Of a DNA stretch of 64,000 nucleotides, positions 54,981 through 64,000 are shown in pieces (position 1 is the first letter of the stretch; each line of letters opens with the position of its first letter). The DNA is from Pegoplata infirma (Eukaryota > Arthropoda > Insecta > Diptera > Anthomyiidae). The stretch is taken from assembly GCA_963921195.1 (NCBI GenBank), contig OY992537.1, positions 12,887,716 to 12,951,715 on the forward strand, written 5' to 3'. A program made the translations under genes and the position numbers. The notes beneath the pieces are model-generated. The model was not told the DNA's origin and did not search any database. It saw only the letters and a program-made list of their open reading frames with translations.

Positions 54981-55572
54981 TTTATATCCTCCACTTGCAA
55001 TTAGGTTTGACATTCCGTTTGTATCTCATCGAAATATCGGTCTGGTACCCTATTAAGTATATGGGGCATTCCATGTCAAAGTGGACACATTGAATAAATT
55101 TTTTTAAATTTTCTTAATTTGTTTACAGTTTTTAGAACCCTTCGAAACATCCTTCGCTGTAAATTTTCAGATTTTTTTGATGACCGGTTCAAAAGATATC
55201 GAGTTTTTTAAAATTGGTAGTTTGTTCCTTTACTCAAATTTCTTTTAATCATAACTTCTTCAGTAATGGTTCAAATTTTGTTTATTTCAAAATTTTAGTT
55301 TATTAAGGTACTTTTAAAAAAAGTCTAAACAAATTCTTAAAAGTGCTCTAGTATGCGATTTTTAAGTTTTAAAATTTAAATCTCATTTTTGAAAATGTAT
55401 GTACTAGGGTTTCTAAATTCCCGGACTTTTTCAATTCCCGGGAAATCGTTTTAAAAAAATCGTATTCCCGGGAATTCCCGGGAATTTTTAATTTAAACAA
55501 ATTTTGAACTTTTCCATATAAAAATCGTTATATTACAAATTATGGTCGTATTTTCCAATTTAAAACCATTTA

Positions 55573-55780
55573 ATAATAATACACATGATCAATTATTTTT
55601 TATTTATTCTTTCTATATATTTACAACTCATTTTTAATAAATTCCACCTAACCGAGAACTGGTAACACAATGACCGTCGTGTCGTTGTAGCGAAAAAACC
55701 AAGGGTTCTGGTAGGAATCGAACCCACGACCTCCACGTTGAAAGGCTAGCACGCTACCAACTAGCCTACGGGGGCCCCCT
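55573..55780 (-). mobile_element. Full-length tRNA-derived SINE (208 bp)
   Basis: Flanked by the perfect 16-bp duplication AATTTAAAACCATTTA (55557-55572 and 55781-55796). On the minus strand it begins AGGGGGCCCCCGTAGG and has an A box in GGCTAGTTGGTAGCG (plus 55752-55766) and a B box GGGTTCGATTCC (plus 55714-55725). It then runs through a body containing CGCTACAACGACACGACGG and CCAGTTCTCGGTTAGGTGG, and ends in a TATTATTAT tail. RNA polymerase III would transcribe it from the internal boxes; a LINE must supply the retrotransposition enzymes. Intact boxes suggest youth. Confidence 0.93.
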
Positions 55781-56046
55781 AATTTAAAACCATTTAAAAT
55801 GAATTCTTTTGTAATATAGTTTAACTAATCTCTAAAATATACGTAGAAAGTTCATTAAATCTATTTTTTTGTAGAAATATCGGACCTTATCATAGTTTTA
55901 GTATTTGCATTGACGTATTTCCACTCCATGCAAAATTTTTCACAATTCGGAAATACCTGATTTTGCATCTAATGCGGTTTTAATAATTTTTTGGAAAATT
56001 ATTCTTATTTTGACTACGCCAACCGTAAGAAAATTATATCTTGAAG

Positions 56047-56198
56047 CATTGGCGTATACAGGGGGGGGGCCCAACAACAACAACAAAAAAATATTTTTTT
56101 TATATGTATTGGAAAACACGAATCTCACGAAAAAAACAACAAAATTTTTTTTGTTGTTGTTGTTGGGCCCTGAAAAAACAGTCCTGCATACGCCGTTG
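56047..56198. mobile_element. 152-bp hAT MITE, relative of the 3,965-bp element
   Basis: CATTGGCGTATACAGGGGGG at the left and the inverse of CAACGGCGTATGCAGG at the right, with 8-bp duplication TCTTGAAG (56039-56046 and 56199-56206). Inside, GGGCCCAACAACAACAACAA is mirrored at the other end, so it is nearly one hairpin. The ends match those of 1422-5386. Confidence 0.92.
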
Positions 56199-58655
56199 TC
56201 TTGAAGATATATTTTATTCAACTTTCGAATTATTAAAATTAATTGGTTTAAGGCATTCCTGCCAAAATGAGACCACCAAAGTACTATATAGCCATTGTAA
56301 TGACGTATTTTCACTGGTGGCTGGGATAGAACTCGCGGCGGCCAAGGTTCGTTACAAAATATTTTTTTTCTCGACATATCGATATCAGGCTTTTACTTCA
56401 TGTATGAAATTTAAAGCTGAAAACAGGTTTGTTATATATTTTTTAAAATATTGATATTTTTGTTTAAGCTTTATAAAGATTGCTGTTCTGAATATGAAAT
56501 ACTAAATTTCGTAAAGAAGAAATCATTGGAATTTTAGATACAGAAAGCTTTGTCCAATTTGCAACCAACGTTTGAAGTGAAATTTTGTTTGATTCCGTAT
56601 TTTGTCACGCAATCGATTAAAAAAAAATAATTATTAGGCCTAAATAATATGCAAGCTGTAGCATATCCTCACTAGTCTTTCTTTAAAAATTTTAATTCTT
56701 TCATAGTTTTAATGTAATTTTTAATAAATCATTTAAGATTGTGTTAACAATGTGTAAACTAAATATATTTTTATTAAAAAATTAGCGACGAATTCCCGAA
56801 ATTTCCCGAAGAAAAAATCCCGGTATTTTAAGAAAAATATTTCCCAGGAATTCCCGGGAAATTTTTCCCGAATAGAAACCCTAATATGTACGCTTTGATT
56901 TTTTTGAAATTTTTTTGTGTAAAACTTCTATCGATTTTGCAAATTTTTTGCTCAGTTGGATCATGGGATAACAATTATTACTATTTTTTAAAATTTTTTG
57001 AAAAAATTTTATTGTAATTTTCCAATCTTAAAATCATTTCTACTGCTCCAATGGTGAGTTATAGAGGGATTATTTCCAAAACCGACCCCCATTAATTTTT
57101 ACGTCTTAACATTTATTCGGAACAAACTAATACCCTATCTCCAATTTCTAAGGGGGTTCCCACACAAAATAAAATTTTTTAAAATGTGCTCCAACCGCTC
57201 TAACTGCCCTAAGAGTGCCCTTAGAGCAATCAAATGTATGACCGACCAACAATATTTGTTTAGTCCAAACATTTTCTCTTAACACACCTACCCTCTATCT
57301 TTAACTATTAAGGCGGTCCCCATATTTTTTTTTTATTTTTTGTAACTTTGATTTATTTAAGCAGCTTCTACCGGTCCAATGGTGCGTCCGAGAGGGGTCA
57401 TTAGTGAGACCGACCCCCATTTTTTTTTACCCTCCAACATTTTTGTAAAACATACCACAGCCCTATTTCCACTCCCATTCAAAATTACATTTTTATAAAA
57501 TTTGCTCCAACTGTAATTTGTATGGGAGTCTACTTAGGGGGTGGAGATAGGGGGTAAGTATGCTTTTAAAAAAATGTTGGAGGATATAAATAAATGGGGG
57601 TCGGTCTCACCAATGACCCCTCTCGGACGCTTCATTGGACCGGTAGAAGCTGATTAAATAAAACAAATTAACAAAAAATTAAAGAAATTGTAAGGGGACT
57701 GCCTTAACAGTTAAAGATAAAGGGTAGGTGTGTTCAGAGAAAATGTTTGGACTAAAAAACTATTGTGGGTCGGTCATACATTTTGTTGCTCTAAGGGCAC
57801 TATTAGGGCAGTTAGAGCGGTTGGAGCAAATTTTAAAACATGTCGTTTTGTGTGGGAGCCCCCTTAGAAATTGGAGATAGGGTATTAGTTTGCTCCAAAG
57901 AAATGTTAAGACAAACAAGTATTTGGGGTCGGTCTTATAAAGGACCCCTCTATGACGCACCATTCGAGCAGTAGAAATGATTTTAAGATTGGAAAATTAC
58001 AATAATTTTTTTTCAAAAAATTTCAAAAAGTAGTAATAATTGTTATCCCACAATCCTCCTGGGCAAAAAAATTGTGGAATCGATAGATATTATACGCAAA
58101 AACATTTCAAAAAAGTCGAAGAGTACAAACATTTTCAAAAATGAGATTTAAATTTTAAAACTTAAAAATCGCATACTGGAGCGCTTTTAAGAATTTTTTG
58201 GGATTTTTTTTTTTAAAGTTCTTAAAAACAAAATTTAAAAAAAAAAAATTGAAATTTGGACCATTATTGAAGAAGTTATGAGTAAAAGAAAATTGTTCAA
58301 AGGAACAAACTACCAATTTTAAAAAATTCGATATCTTTTGAACGGGTCATCATAAAAATCTGAAAATTTACCACGAAGGAGTTTTCGAAGGGTACTAAAA
58401 ACTGCAAACAAATTGGCAAAATTAAAAAAAAAAATTTTCAAAGTGTCCGATTTGACATGGAATGTCCCATTTATATTATTGAACCATGTTCGATTTTAAG
58501 ACGTTCTATGAAAGCACGATGCAGTCCAAACTAAAAGAGCTACCTTCTGAAGTTTGGCAGGAAAGTGCCTTATGGTCATACTGGTTATGTTTGGAAATGG
58601 GCTAAATCAGATCAGGGGAAAAAGTTCCCCCTAGAAGAACAAAACCAACATATAA

Positions 58656-59445
58656 ACAAGTAAGAAAGTTATAGTCGGTCAAGACCGACCATATGATACC
58701 CTACACTATTGTTAGTCGGAAAATGGGTTCCAAGTCCAAACATTGGAACGATTGGATCTATCTTTTGTTAGATATTTATTAAGTGTTAAAAACACAAACA
58801 GATAAAATTTTAGTGGAATTGGTTTATTTTTTTGCCAATAGACCGATTTCACTGAATATTGGTCGAAATTTTCATATGGGGGACTAAGTTCAAAAATGGT
58901 CCAAATGTATTCCGATGCGATTAGGTTATCAAAGTACACGTTTGACACCTACAAATAAATTTGTAAACAAATACTTTAATTTTTAAGTATTTTGAGGAAA
59001 TTATGTGAATATCGGGAAGGAGGTATGTATGGGGACTACCAGAAGGACTGACCCGATTCCTTTGAAATTTTGTATGACGGTTTGTGAATTAAAAATACTA
59101 TTACCTGTTAAATTTCAAAACGATATTTGTTATAATACGGTTGTTAGAGGCATTTAAGCAAAATTTAAAGGGGGCGTTTGTATGGAGGCTAGGTCACATG
59201 GACCGATTTTTTCCAATTTCAATAGGCTTAAGTTTCAAATTTCAAGTCAATTAATTGCGACCAGTATCGTGTTTACACCGTTTACATGGACAGACAGACG
59301 GATGGACATCGATAAATCGACACAAAAAGTGATTCTAAGTCGATCGGTATACTTAAAAGTGGGTCTAGGACCAATATTTCGGGTAGTTACAAACATCAGC
59401 ACAAACTCATTATCCCTGTACAACAGTGTGGGGTAGGGTATAAAA
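58656..59445 (-). mobile_element. DINE-1-like element, GGTCGG type
   Basis: ACAAGTAAGAAAGTTATAG start, GTCGGTCAAGACCGAC hairpin, CATATGATACCCTACAC, a short GACAGACGGATGGACATCG tract, and a GTGTGGGGTAGGGTATAA end. More diverged from 49855-50750 and 53225-54063 than those two are from each other. Confidence 0.85.
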
Positions 59446-59700
59446 AGCGTAATTTTTACAGTACTTTATGCTTTTGTTTACAAATAAAAAATTTTTAAGT
59501 TAATGGAAGTCCAAAGTCCTGGACTTGGATCCAGGGGACAAACAAAATCTGGGTTAGCCCGCCCTCCTTTTGTGGGCGTGGACATAAAAAATTGTTTTCT
59601 TAATGATAAAATTGTATTACTTAAGATCAAAAATCATAATCATATTATTTGCCAACATTTATCTCGAGGGGAAAGTTTTCCTTTTGCTAGTTTTATATAG

Positions 59701-60389
59701 TTAAGAATCTGGCTATTTATTTAACTTTTTTTAACTTATTTTTTTCCCTACACAGGGTTTTATAATAAAAAACTTTTAAATTTAAAACAAAAACTTTTGT
59801 CTACTTTTTTTTTTTTAAAACAATGTCTACTCCTCATACATTTATTTGCATTTCTAATCAGTTGTCTGTTAGTCAACTACCTCTCATATATATAGACATT
59901 TGGTTTTTTTTGCCTATCACAAAACCAAAATCTTTAACAACAATCTTAACCTCAAAAACAAAAATAAAAAAAAAAAATAAATGTATTTTGATGTCGTCTA
60001 AAGAAAAACTCTATTACCATTAACAGTTTTCCAAAATAATCTTTAAGATTGAGCGACAAAAAAAAAAACAATTTACATATTTTGTCGTTTTGTGAAGCGA
60101 CCACAAAATATCCTTGACTACTGGAAAACATTGTAGCCAAACTCAATTTTATTTAACAAAAAAAAAAAAAAAACTTTTGCTAGCCAAAGACATTGATACT
60201 TAAATGATATGCAAACAAAAATATCATTAACAGATTTTCATAATGTGATACTACTACAATGTGTTTATGGACTTGAATTAAATTTGGATTTAAGAAAAAA
60301 AAGAAATAAAAAAAAAATTCATGAAAAAAGATTTGTATTTGAAAGTCTTAATCAAGTGGGATATAATTTTACTAATCAATATGGATATC
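59701..60389. other. Unassigned AT-rich stretch
   Basis: No shared repeat or coding signal; several A and T runs. Confidence 0.3.
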
Positions 60390-60539
60390 TTTCGCTTCAA
60401 TGGTGCCTCCTGGAAAGGTCAAACAAAAAACGACCACCATAAATTTTAACCCCCCCAATTTTTCTCCACTTCCTTAGGAGGCACCTATACAAAATCAAAT
60501 TTTTATGAAATTTGTTACCATCGCTCTTAAAAAATTGCA
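60390..60539. mobile_element. Fragment of the foldback element's arm
   Basis: CAATGGTGCCTCCTGG, ACGACCACCATAAATTTTAA and CTCCACTTCCTTAGGAGGCA echo CAATGGTGCGTCCGAGAGG, GACCGACCCCCATT and CCACTCCC in the 57.3-57.5 kb part of the palindrome. Diverged. Confidence 0.5.
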
Positions 60540-62230
60540 TCCAAACACATTCTTTCATAAAAATTATTATTTTGTGGTACTTTTTATAAAAGCAAGGTAC
60601 TTTTTTTGGTACTTTTTATCTGATACTGTTTTTATCTGATACTGTTTATTACAAAATTTCTTCCAAACACTTTTTTGGTACCCAAATAGAATTTTGTAAC
60701 AAAATGTACCAAAATCGTACTTTTTAATAAGATAGATCACAATGGTATTTTTTAAAAAATGGTACTTTTTTACAAAAATTACTAGAATAGTACTTTTATA
60801 GTAAAAGTACCAGTGTCAAGAAATACTTAGTTTGTACTCTTATCAAAATGTACTATTTTGATACGGTTTATAAAAAATTTCATCCAAACACATACTTTTA
60901 TAAAAATTATTATTTTGGTACTTTTTATAAAAAGTAAGGTACTTTTTTTTGGAACTTTTTATCAAGAAATATTTTGTTGGTACTTTTTATCAAAATAGTA
61001 AATTTACAAAATTTTATCCAAGCACATACTTTTTTGGTACTTTTTATAAAAAATCACTTTTTTTTGGTACTTTTTATATAAAGTTATTTTTTGGTACATT
61101 TTATAGAAAGTACTTTTTTGGTACTCAAATAGAATTTTGTAACAAAAAGTACCAAAATAGTACTTATTAATATGAAGGATCAAAAAGTATTTTTTCTTAA
61201 TTGTACTTTTTTACAAAAATTATTAGAATAGAACTTTTATAGTAATAGTACAAAAAGTACCAAAAATAGTACTTTCTATAAAAGAGCACAAAACAGTACT
61301 TTTATGTAGAAAGAACTATTTTAAAAAAAGGTCCTTTTTATAAAAAGTACCAAAAAAGTACTTTTTTATAAAAAAGTATCAAAAACTAACAAGTAGTTCT
61401 TTTAAAAAAAAAATGTACTAATTTTTGTACTTTTGTTAGATATTTAATAAGTAAAGAAGCCAAATTATAATGAAATATACATCTTGTTGTGGCTAATAGT
61501 CTGATTTAACTGAATATCGAGCGAAATTTTATGTGTGGACTAAACACAAATTATTACTGTTAGATTAAATTAGGTAACCAAAGTACACCTTATTCGCATA
61601 AAAAGCAAAATTTTAATCAAAAAAACATTTTTTTTTTTTTTAAATTTTGAGAGATTTTTGGGAGGGTGGTTTGTATGGGGACTACAAGTAGAACGATTCG
61701 GATTTCCTTCAAATTTGCAATAGGTAAAATATGTTTATTAAAGTAATTTTAACAAAACGTATAGGGGGCGTTTGCATGGGGGCTATGTCTAAACATGGAC
61801 CGACTTTTTCCATTTCAATAGCGTTCGTTCTTGAGTTAAGAGAAACTTAAATTTCAATTTTCAGAAAAATCTATTAAAAATTTCGACCTTGCTAAATCGA
61901 CCCAAAAATTGATTCTGAGTCGATACCAAAATAGTGCTATTTTATAAAAGAGCACCAATTAGTACTATTTTGTAGAAATAGTACTTTTTTAAAAAAAGTA
62001 CTTTTTATAAAAAGTACCAAGATAGTATTTTTTTGAAGAAAGTGCTTTTTATAAAAAGTACCAAGATAGAAATTTTTTGAAGAAAATACTTTTTCTAAAA
62101 AGTACCAAAATAGTACTTTTTATAAAAGTATCAAAAAAGTACCAACATAGTTTTTTTTACGAAAACGTACTATTTTAGTTAATTTTATAAAAAGAAAATA
62201 AAACTATTTTGGTACTTTTTGTTAAAAGAA
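60540..62230. repeat. Self-complementary minisatellite, GGTACTTTTT type
   Basis: Words GGTACTTTTTATAAAAAGTA, CCAAAATAGTAC and their variants repeat at 20-40 bp steps. The core GGTACTTTTTATAAAAAGTACC is a perfect 22-bp palindrome, so the array reads alike on both strands. It is interrupted by a DINE-1-like fragment at 61431-61926. Confidence 0.85.
61431..61926 (-). mobile_element. DINE-1-like fragment, GGTCGG type
   Basis: TTGTTAGATATTTAATAAGT, ACTGAATATCGAGCGAAATT, GGTGGTTTGTATGGGGACTA, CATGGGGGCTATGTC and GATTCTGAGTCGAT follow the order of 58656-59445. The hairpin end and most of the tetranucleotide tract are missing. Confidence 0.7.
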
Positions 62231-63084
62231 AAAATCGGAAAAATTTGGAATATTCTTACAATGCCTGTAAAGGGAACTATAAATCAGGGGCTACCAAGTT
62301 TAACAGTCCTGTTTGTATTTTTACTAGCACTTCAATTTGTTAGTACACTTAACTTTAAAAATCCTACTTATTGTTAATTAAATTTTTTTTATAAAAAATT
62401 TAGAAAATTAAAAATTCTTCCTTCTCTTGGCTAATAAATATAAAACTTTATATCATTAGTGCTATAAAAATTTATAAACATACTTTACAAGATACCCATT
62501 AAAAAAAATCTAGTAAATAGTGTTGTTTAACAAAACAATATTCAAATTTACAACCTGTGTTTTGTTTTACGATCGGTAAAAACAGATACAATAGCAATGA
62601 ATTTGAATTTGAATATCCTTTCCTGCATTTTAGTTTTAACATATGCCATCAAAAATACAGTTCATGTGAAAAACATTTTATGAAAAACGTAAAAAAGCTT
62701 TTAATGTATGCAAAACTAAAATCGAATACATATACACTGGTGTTTATATATGTACGAGGACTATGCAAAACCAAACATGAGAGTTGAATGAATATAAAGT
62801 GCAGTTTTTTAAGGAAGGAAAAAAGGTAGAATCTGGGCGAAATTTCATTTTGGATAAGGGCCTTCAAATTCTTGTGGAATAGAGGGAGGAAATTGACCAT
62901 ACTCTTGACTTTATATAACTTTTTTTTTTTTAATCTAAACTTTCAGATTTTTTTTTATGTATTTATAGAATTGCAAGATTATTAAAGAATTTCTAACGAC
63001 ATCAAAAAATTTCCAAAATGTTCAGCTTTAAAATTCTGAGTCCACAAAAGACCGTTAAAAAGCAAGAAATTTTTTATCGAAATT
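62231..63084. other. Unassigned sequence
   Basis: Frames of 76-83 codons overlap on both strands without any recognisable domain. No repeat shared with the rest of the window. Confidence 0.3.
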
Positions 63085-63090
63085 AAAATC

Positions 63091-63508
63091 CATTAGGCAC
63101 GTCTCCGAAACTGAAAATGCAAATTCCTTCATTTGTGTCTGCAATTCCAGATCATGTTGGTAACCCTTGCGAAATAATGTAATAGACAAAAAAGTTGAAA
63201 GAAAGTATGAAGTGAGGTTGAGATTGCTAGAAATAGAATTGTAGTGTTGGAAACTGTCAAAATTTATTCTGTAGAAACTATAAATATTCACATATATAAA
63301 AAACAGTTTTCATTAACAAGACAAACCGACATTTAAAATCCTACTGATGATGACACTAACTGGGGTGTTTGAAACCGGTATGGGAAATACCAGAAATGTC
63401 TATATTTTTTAAAAATTCAATTTTTCTTCTGCATTTTTTCAACTTGAACCCATATAAGAAATATAATTAGAGCCCGTGCTCGATCTGTACTTACAGAAAA
63501 AATCAAAT
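63091..63508 (+). mobile_element. Penelope-like terminal repeat with ORF tail, copy 3
   Basis: It starts CATTAGGCACGTCTCCG (codons of the conserved ORF end), continues through ACCCTTGCGAAATAATG and the hammerhead-like motif at 63339-63385, and ends CAGAAAAAATCAAAT. It is flanked by AAAATC (63085-63090 and 63509-63514), a 6-bp duplication. No nested insertion, so it is the reference copy for the 41-44 kb pair. It is 5' truncated at the same base as copy 2 there. Confidence 0.7.
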
Positions 63509-63514
63509 AAAATC

Positions 63515-63864
63515 ATAGTCAATTACATTTATAATTGAATCATTGAAAACTTTTGTTAGTATAACAACTTTTAAAAATAAAAAGATTTTTTTTGTGCATT
63601 TTTGTTTACATTTTCACAAGAGGCCCTTTGTTGTCAGCTGCTCTAAATAAGAATATTTTCTCCACTCTGTTCTTAATCAGTGGTACCAGATGTTTCTAAA
63701 TTTAAAGCATTTTGATAATCAGGTAAGGTGTAACTGCTGCTTACGTAAAAGTACCAGCCTCAACCTATTGTGCAAGTAAAATAAACTGAATATGACAGTT
63801 GAAATTGGGTATGGGATCGTAAATGAGTTTTCATTCACGATTGCGCAAGCTCTTGTTGTTCAAG
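63515..63864. other. Unassigned sequence
   Basis: Nothing recognised before the last MITE. Confidence 0.3.
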
Positions 63865-64000
63865 CACAGAAAAAAAAAATAGTAAATTTTTAATACTAAC
63901 TGTTGAGTAAAAAATTACTCAATTTTGCAACAGTAAACGATTTAATAGTATTGAGTCAACTTTTAATAAAAATTTATTAAACGTATTGCAAGAAATTTGA
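63865..64000. mobile_element. MITE, CACAG family, copy C (cut by window end)
   Basis: CACAGAAAAAAAAAATAG, GAGTAAAAAATTACTCAA and CAGTAAACGATTTAATAG match the first ~135 bp of copies A and B. The right end lies beyond the window. Confidence 0.75.

Larger units (their letters stand above)
55405..56883. mobile_element. 1,479-bp hAT element with TTCCCGGGAA repeats
   Basis: Ends TAGGGTTTCTAAATTCCCGG and the inverse of TAGGGTTTCTATTCGGG are flanked by GTATGTAC (55397-55404) and ATATGTAC (56884-56891), an 8-bp duplication with one change. AATTCCCGGGAA words repeat just inside both ends. Frames inside (55940-56377 minus, 56041-56454 plus) show no recognisable transposase. It contains a SINE and a smaller hAT MITE. 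Confidence 0.88.
55062..58470. mobile_element. 3.4-kb palindromic (foldback) element
   Basis: Ends GGGGCATTCCATGTCAAA and the inverse of GGGACATTCCATGTCAAA open arms that stay complementary for roughly 950 bp each, meeting near 57,500. Shared words include AAACTACCAATTTTAAAA, GGAGATAGGGTATTAGTTTG and GACCCCTCTCGGACGC. The left arm is lengthened by a hAT element (55405-56883). The target duplication is not clear. No transposase was seen. Confidence 0.85.
54981..59700 (+). mobile_element. DINE-1-like element, GGCTGTGCC type, split twice
   Basis: Pieces 54981-55061 (TTTATATCCTCCACTTGC, ATCGAAATATCGGTCTGG), 58476-58655 (CGATGCAGTCCAAACTAAAA, AAAAGTTCCCCCTAGAAG) and 59446-59700 (GGAAGTCCAAAGTCCTGG, CCGCCCTCCTTTTGTGGG) follow the order of the intact copy at 52569-53224. 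The gaps are the palindrome at 55062-58470 and another DINE-1-like copy at 58656-59445. Confidence 0.75.

Noticed and set aside
55714..55766. tRNA gene on the minus strand
   Set aside because: A and B boxes are present, but the acceptor stem does not pair, the unit runs on for 208 bp and a 16-bp target duplication surrounds it, so it is a SINE.
56041..56454. 137-codon frame inside the hAT element as transposase
   Set aside because: It reads across the nested 152-bp MITE, overlaps a 145-codon minus-strand frame and shows no hAT catalytic or dimerisation motif.
62557..62900. Overlapping frames near 62.6-62.9 kb
   Set aside because: Both strands are open over the same stretch, with no domain and no conservation visible within the window.

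Overview
The window looks like transposon-rich, AT-rich DNA from a higher fly (Diptera, probably a calyptrate such as a blow fly or muscid). The main clue is a repeat found about twenty times. Its landmarks are a TATACCCTCC start, a box reading GTCATTCCGTTTGTAAC, a GTCC/GTCT tetranucleotide microsatellite, and a TTCGGC..GCCGAA hairpin followed by ACTTGT. Known fly repeats with this anatomy are the DINE-1/INE-1 and mini-me type (Helentron-derived) elements. I found no convincing host exon, no rRNA and no functional tRNA gene. Every protein-like sequence I recognise belongs to a mobile element, and the rest reads like intergenic or large-intron sequence.

Layout. 0.4-1.2 kb: a MITE with a second MITE inside it. 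1.4-5.4 kb: a 3,965-bp hAT-type element with a perfect 8-bp target duplication, carrying a DINE-1-like copy, a palindrome and a long self-complementary minisatellite. 5.5-12 kb: related minisatellites, a TA-flanked element and a 1-kb (T)nCATCAATA array. 14.5-17.8 kb: an array of four direct and about two inverted ~541-bp units with a 15-bp target duplication, interpreted as Penelope-like terminal repeats. 18-21 kb: DINE-1-like copies and a tRNA-derived SINE. 21.8-23.9 kb: a long-inverted-repeat element with a 9-bp duplication (Mutator/foldback type). 24.8-25.3 kb: a hAT MITE. 27-30 kb: more DINE-1-like copies and a MITE. 31.0-32.5 kb: a broken LINE fragment with an RNase H domain. 35.8-39.4 kb: a LINE whose endonuclease-reverse transcriptase frame is interrupted only by a 196-bp MITE. 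41.1-44.4 kb: Penelope-like repeats carrying a TA-flanked element and a hAT element, which itself holds a DINE-1-like copy. 46.5-54 kb: DINE-1-like copies and a piggyBac-type element. 55.0-59.7 kb: a DINE-1-like copy split by a 3.4-kb palindrome, which is split by a hAT element, which holds a SINE and a further hAT MITE. 60.5-62.2 kb: a second self-complementary minisatellite. 63.1-63.5 kb: another Penelope-like copy. The last 135 bp begin a third copy of the first MITE.

The coding content acts only in transposition: an AP-endonuclease/reverse transcriptase polyprotein, a decayed reverse transcriptase plus RNase H, and a short conserved C-terminal tail read upstream of a Penelope-like terminal repeat. 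The most interesting signal is that the three Penelope-like families all carry a hammerhead-ribozyme-like layout (CTGANGA, stem II, GAAA, a tiny palindromic stem III, then UH). In one family all three stems can be drawn from the sequence. Boundaries, target duplications and pairings were read by eye; no database search or folding was run.
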